A DNA stretch of 64,000 nt from Streptomyces sp. NBC_01241 (lineage in GTDB: Bacteria; Actinomycetota; Actinomycetes; Streptomycetales; Streptomycetaceae): assembly GCF_041435435.1 (NCBI RefSeq), contig NZ_CP108494.1:2886501-2950500 (forward strand). Reading direction: 5' to 3'. The first letter of the stretch is position 1, and each line of letters starts with the position of its first letter. Below are positions 17,325 to 26,158 of the stretch, one piece after another. A program made the position numbers and the translations under genes. A model generated the notes under the pieces. It saw only the letters and a program-made list of their open reading frames with translations. It searched no databases and had not been told where the DNA came from.

Positions 17325-18623
17325 TCAGCGGCTCTCGACCGGGACGAAGTCGCGCAGGACCTCGCCGGTGTAGATCTGGCGCGGGCGGCCGATGCGGGAA
17401 CCCGGCTCCTTGATCATCTCGTGCCACTGGGCGATCCAGCCGGGGAGCCGGCCGATCGCGAAGAGCACCGTGAACATCTCGGTCGGGAAGCCCATGGCCC
17501 GGTAGATCAGCCCCGTGTAGAAGTCCACGTTGGGGTAGAGGTTGCGGGAGACGAAGTACTCGTCGGAGAGCGCGTGCTCCTCCAGCTTCAGCGCGATGTC
17601 CAGCAGCTCGTCGGACTTGCCGAGCGCGGACAGCACGTCGTGCGCCGCGGCCTTGATGATCTTGGCGCGCGGGTCGAAGGACTTGTAGACGCGGTGGCCG
17701 AAGCCCATCAGCCGGACGCCGTCCTCCTTGTTCTTCACCTTGCGGATGAAGGAGTCGACATCGCCGCCGTTGGCCTGGATGCCTTCGAGCATCTCCAGCA
17801 CCGACTGGTTGGCGCCTCCGTGCAGCGGGCCCCACAGCGCCGAGATACCGGCGGAGATCGAGGCGAACATGTTCGCCTGCGAGGAGCCGACCAGACGCAC
17901 GGTGGAGGTCGAACAGTTCTGCTCGTGGTCCGCGTGCAGAATCAGCAGCTTCTCCAGCGCCGAGACGACGACCGGGTCCGGCACGTACTCCTGGGCGGGG
18001 ACCGAGAAGGTCATGCGCAGGAAGTTCTCGACGTACCCGAGATCATTGCTCGGGTAGACGAACGGGTGGCCGATCGACTTCTTGTACGCGTACGCCGCGA
18101 TCGTCGGCAGCTTGGCCAGCAGCCGGATCGTCGAGAGGTGACGCTGCTCCTCGTCGAACGGGTTGTGGCTGTCCTGGTAGAACGTGGACAGCGCGCTGAC
18201 GACCGAGGACAGCATGGCCATCGGGTGGGCGTCGCGCGGGAAGCCGTCGAAGAACCGCTTGACGTCCTCGTGCAGCAGCGTGTGCTGAGTGATCTCGTTC
18301 TTGAAGGTCGACAGCTCGTCGGCCTTGGGAAGCTCACCGTTGATGAGCGTGTACGCGACCTCGAGGAACGTCGAGCGCTCGGCGAGCTGCTCGATGGGGT
18401 AGCCGCGGTAACGCAGGATGCCCTGCTCACCGTCGAGGTAGGTAATGGCGGATTTATAGGCGGCGGTGTTGCCATATCCGCTGTCCAGCGTCACCAGACC
18501 GGTATTGGCCCGGAGCTTCCCGATGTCGAAGCCCTTGTCGCCGACGGTGCTGTCGATCACCGGGTAGGTGTACTCGCCATCGCCGTACCGCAGTACTACA
18601 GCGTTGTTGGTGTGCTCGCTCAC
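17325..18623 (-). CDS. citA: Citrate synthase
   Basis: A 432-residue type II (hexameric) citrate synthase that condenses oxaloacetate and acetyl-CoA. Catalytic regions: the first histidine in WGPLHGGANQ, the second in GFGHRVYK, and the aspartate in NVDFYTGLIY. Also visible are SRYRGYPIEQL-type residues (ILRYRGYPIEQLA) and HADHEQNCSTSTVR. GTG 18623 is chosen because GAGGG lies 5 bp upstream and conserved sequence (SEHTNNAVVLRYGD) starts there; ATG 18677 would add 18 non-conserved residues. Monocistronic between two hairpins. Confidence 0.97.
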   Translation of the reverse strand: MSEHTNNAVVLRYGDGEYTYPVIDSTVGDKGFDIGKLRANTGLVTLDSGYGNTAAYKSAITYLDGEQGILRYRGYPIEQLAERSTFLEVAYTLINGELPKADELSTFKNEITQHTLLHEDVKRFFDGFPRDAHPMAMLSSVVSALSTFYQDSHNPFDEEQRHLSTIRLLAKLPTIAAYAYKKSIGHPFVYPSNDLGYVENFLRMTFSVPAQEYVPDPVVVSALEKLLILHADHEQNCSTSTVRLVGSSQANMFASISAGISALWGPLHGGANQSVLEMLEGIQANGGDVDSFIRKVKNKEDGVRLMGFGHRVYKSFDPRAKIIKAAAHDVLSALGKSDELLDIALKLEEHALSDEYFVSRNLYPNVDFYTGLIYRAMGFPTEMFTVLFAIGRLPGWIAQWHEMIKEPGSRIGRPRQIYTGEVLRDFVPVESR

Positions 18624-18728
18624 GTCATCCCTCACCGACGTAGTGCCTCTTCTTCGAGGTTCCCTGACTGTCTCCACCCTCCCCCATTTGGCTCAGGAGA
18701 GTGCACTCGGGGTCATCCATTGGACCTA

Positions 18729-18751
18729 CTCGCGGCACTGAGTGCCGCGAG
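18729..18751. terminator. Hairpin at the recD2 stop
   Basis: A perfect CTCGCGGCAC/GTGCCGCGAG stem with a TGA loop starts one base after the recD2 stop codon. It should end recD2 transcription before the citA promoter region (18624-18728). Confidence 0.75.
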
Positions 18752-18752
18752 C

Positions 18753-21053
18753 TTACTCATCCTGCCCCCTCGGTTCCGGTTCCGGAAGGGCTCCGTGATG
18801 TTTGCCACCGATTTGATCGATCATTTTTTCGGGGGATCCTCCGCCCGGGCCCCCGGACAGCCGGTAATCCAGCGCCGTACAGCGTCTGCCTGCGGAAACT
18901 GTGCGGACCGCCTGGCCGATCGCCTGTCGCGAGCCGACCAGCACGACGAGCTTCTTGGCCCTGGTCACGGCGGTGTAGAGGAGGTTCCGCTGGAGCATCA
19001 TCCAGGCGCTTTTGGTGACGGGGATGACGACGGCCGGGTACTCGCTGCCCTGGGAGCGGTGGATCGTCATGGCGTACGCGTGGGCCAGCTCGTCCAGCTC
19101 GTCGAAGTCGTAACCGATCTCCTCGTCCTCGTCCGTGAGGACGGTGAGCCGCTGTTCGTCCAGGTCGAGGGCGGTGACGACGCCGACCGTGCCGTTGAAG
19201 ACGCCGTTCTCCCCCTTGTCGTAGTTGTTGCGGATCTGGGTGACCTTGTCGCCGACCCGGAAGACCCGGCCGCCCACCCGCTTCTCGGGGAGGTCGGGGC
19301 GGCCCGGGGTGATGGCCTGCTGGAGCAGCCCGTTGAGCGCGCCCGCGCCGGCCGGACCGCGGTGCATGGGGGCGAGGACCTGGACATCACGCCGGGGGTC
19401 GAGGCCGAACTTGGCCGGGATACGACGGGCGGCGACGTCCACCGCGAGAACGCCCGCCTGCTCCGTCTCGTCCTCGACGAAGAGGAAGAAGTCGTCCAGG
19501 CCCTGGGTGAGCGGCGGCGTACCGGTGTTGATGCGGTGGGCGTTGGTGACGACGCCGGACTTCTGGGCCTGCCGGAAGATCGTCGTCAGCCGGACCGCCG
19601 GAACGGGTCCGCCCTCGGCCAGCAGATCGCGCAGCACCTCCCCCGCGCCGACCGACGGCAACTGGTCGACGTCCCCGACGAGCAGCAGGTGGGCACCGGG
19701 TGCCACGGCCTTGAACAGCTTGTTGGCGAGCAGCAGATCGAGCATCGACGCCTCGTCGACGACGACCAGATCGGCGTCCAGCGGCCGGTCCCGGTCGTAG
19801 GCCGCGTCCCCGCCCGGCTTGAGTTCGAGCAGCCGGTGCACGGTGGACGCCTCGGCCCCGGTCAGCTCGGAGAGCCGCTTGGCCGCCCGCCCGGTGGGCG
19901 CGGCCAGCACGACCTTGGCGCGTTTGGCGCGGGCGAGTTCGACCACGGAGCGGACGGTGAACGACTTCCCGCAGCCGGGCCCACCGGTCAGCACGGCGAC
20001 CTTGCGGCTGAGCGCGAGCCGGACGGCGGCCTCCTGCTCGGGGGCCAGCGTCGCCCCCGTACGGCCCGCGAGCCAGGTCAGCGCCTTGGCCCAGTCGACG
20101 TCCCTAAAGGCCGGCATCCGGTCCTCGGGCGTCCGCAGCAGCCGCTGCACCTGCGCGGCGAGCGCGACCTCGGCGCGGTGGAACGGCACGAGATACACGG
20201 CGGTGACCGGCTCGCCGCCCTCGGGCGACGGCACCTTCTCCCGTACGACGCCCTCCGGGTCCTCGGCCAGTTCGGCGAGGCACTCGATGACCAGCCCCGT
20301 ATCGACCTGGAGGAGCTTCACGCCGTCGGCGATCAGCCGCTCCTCGGGGAGGAAGCAGTGCCCCTGGTCGGTGGATTGCGACAGTGCGTACTGCAGCCCG
20401 GCCTTGACCCGCTCCGGGCTGTCGTGCGGGATGCCGACCGCCTGGGCGATCTTGTCGGCGGTGAGGAAGCCGATGCCCCAGACGTCGGCGGCCAGCCGGT
20501 AGGGCTGGTTCTTCACGACGGAGATCGAGGCGTCCTCGTACTTCTTGTAGATACGGACGGCGATGGAGGTGGAGACCCCGACCCCCTGGAGGAAGACCAT
20601 CACCTCCTTGATCGCCTTCTGTTCCTCCCAGGCGGTGGCGATCATCTTCGTCCGCTTCGGCCCGAGCCCCGGCACCTCGACCAGCCGCTTCGGCTCCTGC
20701 TCGATGATGTCGAGGGTGTCGACCCCGAAGTGGGTGGTGATCCGGTCCGCCATCACCGGGCCGATGCCCTTGATCAGTCCGGAGCCGAGATAGCGGCGGA
20801 TGCCCTGGATGGTGGCGGGCAGCACGGTCGTGTAGTTCTCGACCGTGAACTGCTTTCCGTACTGCGAGTGCGAGCTCCAGCGCCCCTCCATCCGCAGCGA
20901 CTCACCGACCTGCGCCCCGAGCAGCGACCCGACCACCGTGAGCAGATCACCCCCGCCCCGACCGGTGTCGACGCGGGCGACGGTGTATCCGTTCTCCTCG
21001 TTGGCGTAGGTGATGCGCTCAAGCACACCTTCGAGGACGGCCATGTTGGACAT
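18753..21053 (-). CDS. recD2: RecD2-type 5'-3' DNA helicase
   Basis: A 766-residue SF1B helicase of the RecD2/YrrC family (acts without RecBC). Order: N-terminal OB-like domain (MAVLEGVLERITYANEENGY), tandem helix-hairpin-helix region (IKGIGPVMADRI, VPGLGPKRTKMI, WGIGFLTADKIA), Walker A LTGGPGCGKSFT, Walker B VVVDEASMLD, GDVDQLPSVGAG, TTIFRQAQ (motif IV) and TIHRSQGSEYPAVVIP...YTAVTRAKK at the C-terminus. The first 88 bp of the gene are repeated as a broken copy at 24648-24732. Start could be ATG 21053 or ATG 21044. Confidence 0.95.
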   Translation of the reverse strand: MSNMAVLEGVLERITYANEENGYTVARVDTGRGGGDLLTVVGSLLGAQVGESLRMEGRWSSHSQYGKQFTVENYTTVLPATIQGIRRYLGSGLIKGIGPVMADRITTHFGVDTLDIIEQEPKRLVEVPGLGPKRTKMIATAWEEQKAIKEVMVFLQGVGVSTSIAVRIYKKYEDASISVVKNQPYRLAADVWGIGFLTADKIAQAVGIPHDSPERVKAGLQYALSQSTDQGHCFLPEERLIADGVKLLQVDTGLVIECLAELAEDPEGVVREKVPSPEGGEPVTAVYLVPFHRAEVALAAQVQRLLRTPEDRMPAFRDVDWAKALTWLAGRTGATLAPEQEAAVRLALSRKVAVLTGGPGCGKSFTVRSVVELARAKRAKVVLAAPTGRAAKRLSELTGAEASTVHRLLELKPGGDAAYDRDRPLDADLVVVDEASMLDLLLANKLFKAVAPGAHLLLVGDVDQLPSVGAGEVLRDLLAEGGPVPAVRLTTIFRQAQKSGVVTNAHRINTGTPPLTQGLDDFFLFVEDETEQAGVLAVDVAARRIPAKFGLDPRRDVQVLAPMHRGPAGAGALNGLLQQAITPGRPDLPEKRVGGRVFRVGDKVTQIRNNYDKGENGVFNGTVGVVTALDLDEQRLTVLTDEDEEIGYDFDELDELAHAYAMTIHRSQGSEYPAVVIPVTKSAWMMLQRNLLYTAVTRAKKLVVLVGSRQAIGQAVRTVSAGRRCTALDYRLSGGPGGGSPEKMIDQIGGKHHGALPEPEPRGQDE
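20963..21050. repeat. Direct repeat copy A: start of recD2
   Basis: This 88-bp stretch covers the first codons of recD2 and is matched by the 85-bp copy B at 24648-24732 in the same orientation, at about 90% identity by eye, with one 3-bp deletion. The two copies bracket about 3.6 kb of accessory DNA. Confidence 0.8.
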
Positions 21054-21246
21054 GTTCCGACCGTATCGGTTCCCACCGACAACTCATTCCCGGCCTCGGA
21101 GGCCGCCCGTTTCCTGTGGTGACGGCGCCTGAGCAGCGCTGCCCGGACCGCCGGGAACACAGCCGGGCCAGGGCCTGTTGCGCCCATGGGTCGGAGCGGC
21201 TGGGAAGCTGTTGTCCGGCGGCGCTTTGCCCCAGCTGGCCATGGCC

Positions 21247-21640
21247 TCATCTGTCGGTGATCCCGGAGAGCCATGCCGTGTCCTCCGGGCCCGGCGCTCC
21301 GAGGCCGGGCGCGGGCAGCCGGCGGACCTCGCCCGTTCGCAGGGCGACCGTGGCCCGTGGCCGCATCGGCCCGTCGCCCTTGCGTGAGAGCAGGACGAGT
21401 CCCCAGACTGTCGCCGCCATGGTGTCGAGCCGGGTGACACAGTCGGCGGTGACTCGCCGCGGATCCCGGGTCCGGCCCAGGGACAGATGTGGGGTGAAGT
21501 TCTTGGCGGGCCCACTGCAGCGCGGGAACCGCTGCTGCAGCAGGCGGTGCAGGTGGGCCCACGGCGCCTGGCCGGCTGCCGTCGGGTCGAGCCACACGGT
21601 GAAGTACGCCCTGTGCCGGAAGGTGCGCACCGTTCCTAGC
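21247..21640 (-). pseudogene. 2'-5' RNA ligase/cyclic phosphodiesterase, C-terminal half
   Basis: The frame encodes TFRHRAYFTVWLDP, then NFTPHLSLGR (the second HxTx-type motif of the 2H phosphoesterase superfamily), and ends RATVALRTGEVRRL and a short tail. Intact proteins of about 180-200 residues carry an earlier HxT motif; here that N-terminal half is missing and the frame runs straight into the 3' end of the TnpB-like gene at about 21640. It is a remnant cut by that element. The N-terminal half was not found on the element's other side. Confidence 0.72.
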
Positions 21641-23307
21641 CAGTGTGCATGAGTGAGTCCTGGACCCACCGATGTGTACTGGGCGCATCCCGAACGGTTT
21701 TGGATGCGCTGGGTTCCCGCTTTCTCGTCCCGTTCGGCGGCACGTCTCTGGGGGCGTGGTCCGTGGCGGGTGGGCGGGTTCCGTCACGTCCTCGGGTGCC
21801 TGGCCCGGCCTGGGCGGTCCGATGCCCCGCACGATCACTCCGGTCGTGTGGGGGCGGTGCCGTCCGACGCCGGACCGGGTGTCCGAGGGCGCGTCGTCCG
21901 ATCGCGATGCCGGCGGCATCATGACGGGACATTCTGCGGTGCGGGGTGGCCAGTGGCTTCTGCCAGTGCTGGGCACCCCACATTGAGGTGTAGGCGGGGT
22001 CGACCGCGACAATGCTCAGGCCCTGTTCGGCGGCCATGGAGACCAGCCGGGCCTTGAGCTTCCCGGTCGGAATACCGGAGATCAGCTGCCGAAACCGTTT
22101 CCTGCGGCCGTGTTTCTCCCGCGTTTTCTCGGGTGAAGTCGAGGTCTTCGATGCCGATCGCGGCCACGCCGCACTGCTTGGCCCAGTGGAGCAGGCGGGT
22201 GAGGGCGTGGCGGATCTGGGCGTCGCGGTGCGTGGCGGTGCCGGACAGGTCGTAGGGGAAGCGGTGCGGGTCGCCGATGGGGTTGCCGTGTGCGTCGAGG
22301 TGGTAGGCGGCGAAGTGGTCGGCGTTGGTGTCGACACCGATTACGCCGAGGGCGCGTGCGGCCTCCAATGGGATGGTCTGGACGATGGGGCGTTGCCAGG
22401 ACGCGGTGAGGTACCAGCGGCCACGGTCGGTGTCGAGGTGGATGCGGTAGGCCACGGCCCGGTTCGCGACGATGCGGTCGGCCCACTCCTGACCCCGGTG
22501 CGCAAACGCCGCGGTCGAGTTGAGGGTGTACCGGTCGTGCTTGGCGTTGGCCAGGTGTGCGAGCGGGGCAGGCAGTTTGATGCTGACCTCGCCGTCCGGG
22601 GTGACGCGGATGGTCTCGTTCCCGAACCGTTTCCCGGACTCGCCGTCGGCGGCGATGAACCAGCGTTCCGCTTCCCAGCGTTCCCGCCACTGCTCTTCGG
22701 TGAGCCGGGCCTGGGTGAGGTGGTGGCGGGTGTTGAGGAGGTGTCTGCCGCCCCGCACGACCCGGACGCGTCCGGCCTTCCGGTCACGGACCGCGGCATC
22801 GTGCCGGGCTTCCAGCGCTGCGAGGCGTCGGGACTTGTGGAACCACTCTCCTTTGGAGCGGTAGCCACCGGCCGCCCGCTTCGTTCCCGGCGCGCCGATG
22901 GGGAGGGACAGGCGGTGCCGCAGCGTCCTGATCCCGGCTTCCAGCGTCTGGATGTGCGCGGCCTGGCAACGGCGGGCCAGCGCCCACTGATCGTGCGTGG
23001 CTTTGGTGATCGCGCCGGCGATCCGCGACGACGACAGCGGCGTCAGGTCCCGCTTGCGCGACGCCCAGGTGTCCGCGCTGTGCTCCAGACCACCCGCACA
23101 GCGAGCCCTGAGATCACGGGAAGCCAGACGACCCTGATGCTCACCGACCGCACGCAGGACTATCTCGTCCTGGGGCGCGAGGTGCTTGAGACGGTCCGGA
23201 CCGCCACCCCGCACGGCCCGGACACCACGAACGGCGCCGCCAACTCCCGCACACCACCCACCACAACACCCCCTCCCACGAGACCGGACAACCACTACCC
23301 AGCCCAA
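21636..23307 (-). pseudogene. TnpB-like (IS605 OrfB) gene with frameshift, no zinc ribbon
   Basis: A 550-residue TnpB-family RNA-guided nuclease relative split by one frameshift near 22120-22130 (upstream frame reads IGIEDLDFTREN, downstream frame resumes TREKHGRRKRFRQLI). RuvC residues are all present: Asp in GVIGVDTNADHF, Glu in GIEDLDF, Asp in VAVDPAYTSMWG. The CxxC zinc ribbon normally inserted before the last Asp region is absent. The C-terminus matches Streptomyces stand-alone relatives (WVQDSL near the end). No tnpA lies next to it. It cuts the 2'-5' RNA ligase gene at its 3' side. A sequencing error at the A/C run could also explain the frameshift. Confidence 0.8.
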
Positions 23308-23458
23308 CGAGCACCAGCCGCCAAGGTCACCTATTCGGCCCCAGAACTACCGTTCCCACTCGGTGAACCCGCGGCATGGCGCGGTCGGGAGTGCTCATGG
23401 GCGACAGCCTGGCACGAGGGTCTGACAGCGGCAGTGATCACCGGGGCTGCCGCCGCGC

Positions 23459-23914
23459 TCACACACGGCGGGGCTCGGGCTGGATGACTTCCTTCGTCAA
23501 TGGCCACGGAGTCGCGGATGACCAGCCGACGACCGGCATGGTCTCGTCGTAGTGCGGCGCGAAGTCGGCGCACACCAGCGCGGGCATGCGGTAATCGGAG
23601 TCGCGGACGTGGGCCAGGAACGTTTCAGGCAGGGCAACGTGATGCGTCGCGAGGTAATGCGAGAAGTCCTGCCGCCACAGCCAGGACCCGTCCGTGACCA
23701 GCGACGAGCACCCTGCGGAATAGCGGTGCGGAAGCCCGGTGAGGACGTCCCGCCCGGCTTCCATCACGTCCAGCAGCACATGACCGGCATCCAAGTAGGT
23801 CACGATCTTGCCCTCGTCGGCCTCGCCGGCAGGACGCACGGCGTCACGCAGCCGGCCGTTCGGCCGCACCCCCGCGTCATTGAACTCGTCGTAGAAGCCC
23901 AACAGCCCCAGCAC
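23459..23914 (-). CDS. Hypothetical protein, 151 residues
   Basis: Not recognised. GTG 23914 has a good GGAGG ribosome site, and codon use is normal. The protein is acidic-aromatic and globular (FYDEFNDAG, TYLDAGHVLLDVMEAG, GSWLWRQDFSHYLATHHVALP, CADFAPHYDE) with no signal peptide or membrane segment. I have seen similar proteins in other Streptomyces accessory regions, without a function. It sits between the TnpB remnant and a DUF6584-like gene in the remnant-rich island. Confidence 0.6.
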   Translation of the reverse strand: MLGLLGFYDEFNDAGVRPNGRLRDAVRPAGEADEGKIVTYLDAGHVLLDVMEAGRDVLTGLPHRYSAGCSSLVTDGSWLWRQDFSHYLATHHVALPETFLAHVRDSDYRMPALVCADFAPHYDETMPVVGWSSATPWPLTKEVIQPEPRRV

Positions 23915-24077
23915 CGCACCGACCTCCCCCTACGCATGTGCGCCCACGTCGACGGACCGCCCTCTGCCGCATCGAGCGCACTCCCGACCACGCACAGAAG
24001 CTACAACCGGCTGGTCTCCGGGGCACCTTGAAATAATTCACTTACACATATCCGCGGGCACGCCTGATCATGTGCGC

Positions 24078-24584
24078 ATGGCACTGAAGGAGACGCTGGA
24101 GCGCGTGGACGCGGACCTCGCCGAGGGACGTGTGCCCATGGCCCGCCAACGACTGCGCGGACTGGTCTCGTCCTACCCGCACTACCCGGCTCTGCGGCGA
24201 CGCCTGGCCGACATCTACCGGATGTACGGCGACCCGGCCGAGGCCGGCCGTTGGACGTACCTCGAAGAGGACAGGCTCCCGGACGAGGCCGCCGCGTTCG
24301 AGAAGAGGTACGGCGACCCGGTGCGCCGGATGCGCGCCCTGGCCTGGCAAGGCCCGGAATCGGCGGCCGACTCCCCCTTTGTCGAGCAGCAGTTGGCGGC
24401 CGTGCGGACCGCCGCCTCCAAGGCCCTCGGCCACCCGGTCACCTGGGACACGCTCCCTGAGGTAAGGGGTGACGCGCCGGAGGCGGGTTCGTTCCGCCAG
24501 TCCTTGGCGGCCATGGGCTGCGCGCTCCTGGCGATCGTGTTCGTCGGGATCTGGGTGAACGGGTTCCTCGACCTCTTCCGCTGA
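24078..24584 (+). CDS. DUF6584-like protein with C-terminal membrane helix
   Basis: A 168-residue protein. The first 60 residues are helical and TPR-like (ARQRLRGLVSSYPHYPALRR, LADIYRMYGDPAEAGRW), a pattern I associate with the DUF6584 family of actinomycetes. The last 25 residues form one hydrophobic segment (MGCALLAIVFVGIWVNGF), so it is probably tail-anchored. ATG 24078 is favoured; GTG 24072 is two codons upstream. The 150 bp before it are A/T-rich (TTGAAATAATTC...). Function unknown. Confidence 0.7.
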   Translation: MALKETLERVDADLAEGRVPMARQRLRGLVSSYPHYPALRRRLADIYRMYGDPAEAGRWTYLEEDRLPDEAAAFEKRYGDPVRRMRALAWQGPESAADSPFVEQQLAAVRTAASKALGHPVTWDTLPEVRGDAPEAGSFRQSLAAMGCALLAIVFVGIWVNGFLDLFR

Positions 24585-24640
24585 CAGCGAATGCCTCGAA
24601 GTCGCCCGCGGCTACGCCATTGTCTCTGTCCGCGACGCCG
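24585..24640 (+). pseudogene. DUF397 gene fragment
   Basis: Directly after the previous stop codon, the plus strand reads SECLEVARGYAIVSVRDA, the core of a DUF397 domain (compare GECLEVADGYADIPVRDS in the intact gene at 27110). No start precedes it, and it runs into the broken recD2 copy. It is a remnant, probably left by a recombination that joined two unrelated genes. Confidence 0.65.
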
Positions 24641-24647
24641 CCGTGCT

Positions 24648-24732
24648 CGGTGTCGACGCGGGCGACGGTGTACCCGTTCTCCTCGTTGACGTAGGTGCGC
24701 TCCAACACACCTACGAGGACGGCCATGTTGGA
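24648..24732 (-). pseudogene. Broken second copy of the recD2 start (repeat copy B)
   Basis: The minus strand reads MAVLVGVLERTYVNEENGYT and continues VARVDTEHGG, almost the same as the intact recD2 N-terminus, then breaks into unrelated sequence. It shares 85 bp with 20963-21050, in the same orientation. The rest of recD2 is absent, so the copy cannot code for a helicase. Confidence 0.82.
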
Positions 24733-24776
24733 CTTGATTCGACGGTACCGGGCGGGTACGGCACTCCTTCTCGGGC

Positions 24777-25430
24777 CTATGCGTCCAGCACGTGCGCCAC
24801 AGCCAGGGCGATACGGTCGATCCAGTTGATCGCATCCGTGACGTCGGGCTCGGTGATGGGCCGTCGCTGCTTGAGGTCTCCGTCCACCAGGTCTGCGTCG
24901 TGCGCGATCTTGTTGCGGCGGTCCGTGATGGTGACGTACTGGGCCTTCAGCGTCTTGTCCGTGTACGCGGTGCGGTTGCCCTGCCAGGCATTGATCTGTG
25001 CGGCTGCGCCCTGCCAGATGTTCTTGTCGGTGACCAGCTTCAACGCGTCCGAGATCTTGCGCGGGTTCTGGAGCGAGGCGCTGCCCCACTTCTCCTTGAC
25101 GTGCTCGACGACCGCCTCGGCCAACGTGACATCGCCTCGCTGCACGGCCTCGACCCGGTGCAGGGGGATCTCGTAGTTCTGGAGTTGCAGCGGCATGTCG
25201 GGGCTGTCCTTGGCGGCCAGTTCGGCGACGCGACGGAAGAGCTCCTCGTGGAACCAGTGGTCGATCGCGGCCACGGCCTGTACCCAGGCGGCCCGGTAGA
25301 AGTCGTCGACGTCGACCGTCGCCGGCTGGAAAGGGGCCAGATATCGCCCGGCGTCGACCATCTTGCGGGCGTAGGCGATGTTGGTGGTGAACGCCTCGAA
25401 CTGGCTGGTGTGCGGCCTGGGAATGGCCAT
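24777..25430 (-). CDS. HEPN-domain ribonuclease-like protein
   Basis: A 217-residue all-helical protein carrying RRNKIAHDAD, the Rx4H signature of HEPN ribonucleases, near residue 172. The preceding helices (FEAFTTNIAYARKMV, AAWVQAVAAIDHWFHEELFRR) resemble the RiboL-PSP-HEPN group, known from defence and toxin loci. No membrane segment or signal. It stands alone: 46 bp beyond the recD2 fragment, with no adjacent MNT nucleotidyltransferase antitoxin, and 88 bp from a small unknown gene. A translation-inhibiting role triggered by phage or stress is inferred from the family, not shown. Confidence 0.78.
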   Translation of the reverse strand: MAIPRPHTSQFEAFTTNIAYARKMVDAGRYLAPFQPATVDVDDFYRAAWVQAVAAIDHWFHEELFRRVAELAAKDSPDMPLQLQNYEIPLHRVEAVQRGDVTLAEAVVEHVKEKWGSASLQNPRKISDALKLVTDKNIWQGAAAQINAWQGNRTAYTDKTLKAQYVTITDRRNKIAHDADLVDGDLKQRRPITEPDVTDAINWIDRIALAVAHVLDA

Positions 25431-25517
25431 CGGTGAGCCCCCGTACTGTCACATGTTCTCTGCGCTGCGTGAACAGGTTTGGCGACAGTCCGGGAGCTCG
25501 TCAAGCGGCTTACCGAC

Positions 25518-25871
25518 TCACCTGCTGTCGATGTCCGGTTCTCGGCGCCCCAGCCTGTCGTTGTCCGGAACAGGCCCACTCGCGTTCAGTCGCGAACCCC
25601 GGCTCTCCGCGACCCGCTTGACCTCCTGCAACGACTCGCTCAGCCGGCTGGCGAGGAAGTGGAGCTCCGCCCCGGTGACCCGTCGATCCGCCAGCAGGTC
25701 GGCGGCGTGGCCGAGCAGGTCGTCCGCCATGCCGAGTTGGATGCTCTCGATACCGTCGGCCATCCGTGACACGTAGCCGGTGCCGTCCCCCAGGACGTAA
25801 CACGGCTTGCCCTCCGCCGCCGTCCAGGGCAGCAGCCTGAACGTGCGGCGTTCGCCCTGCTCCCCGTTCAC
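25518..25871 (-). CDS. Small conserved Streptomyces protein of the DUF397/XRE neighbourhood
   Basis: A 117-residue soluble protein (RRTFRLLPWTAAEGKPCYVL, DGTGYVSRMADGIESIQLGM, ADRRVTGAELHFLASRLSES). I recognise the pattern from many Streptomyces loci where it accompanies XRE/DUF5753 regulators, but no function is known to me. GTG 25871 overlaps the stop of the upstream gene (25868) by 4 bases, so the two are cotranslated. The C-terminus is charged and variable. Confidence 0.68.
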   Translation of the reverse strand: MNGEQGERRTFRLLPWTAAEGKPCYVLGDGTGYVSRMADGIESIQLGMADDLLGHAADLLADRRVTGAELHFLASRLSESLQEVKRVAESRGSRLNASGPVPDNDRLGRREPDIDSR

Positions 25872-26158
25872 GCGGCGGCCTCGGCTCGGCGAAGGTGCCG
25901 GGGCCCGGGCCTGATGTCCACAGCGTGCACGGCGATCCACAACGTGCGCGATCGCCGCCGCGCCTCGGTCAACTGCCGCTCGTGCGCCACGAGATAGGGA
26001 CGCACCAGTGGGCCGTCCTCCCCGCGCAGCGCAGGCTCACCGATACGGCGGACGGTGGGGCCGGCCACGTATACACAGGAGTACGGATGGACGGTGATGG
26101 GGACTGGGCGCATCAGCCGCACCAGCGACTCGGTGAACCGGCGGACGAAATTCTTCAT
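25868..26158 (-). CDS. Small basic protein coupled to the preceding gene family
   Basis: A 96-residue basic protein: an amphipathic start (MKNFVRRFTESLVRLM), a middle HPYSCVYVAGPTVRRIGEPA, and an Arg-rich C-terminus. No signal or clear membrane span. It is the first gene of a two-gene minus-strand unit, divergent from the XRE regulator. Homologous small genes occupy this place in other Streptomyces DUF397/DUF5753 loci. Function unknown; it could be the partner of the regulator pair. Confidence 0.62.
   Translation of the reverse strand: MKNFVRRFTESLVRLMRPVPITVHPYSCVYVAGPTVRRIGEPALRGEDGPLVRPYLVAHERQLTEARRRSRTLWIAVHAVDIRPGPRHLRRAEAAA

Noticed and set aside
17253..21122. A plus-strand open frame of nearly 1,290 codons opposite citrate synthase and recD2
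   Set aside because: Antisense shadow of both genes, crossing their intergenic gap, with no recognisable domain.
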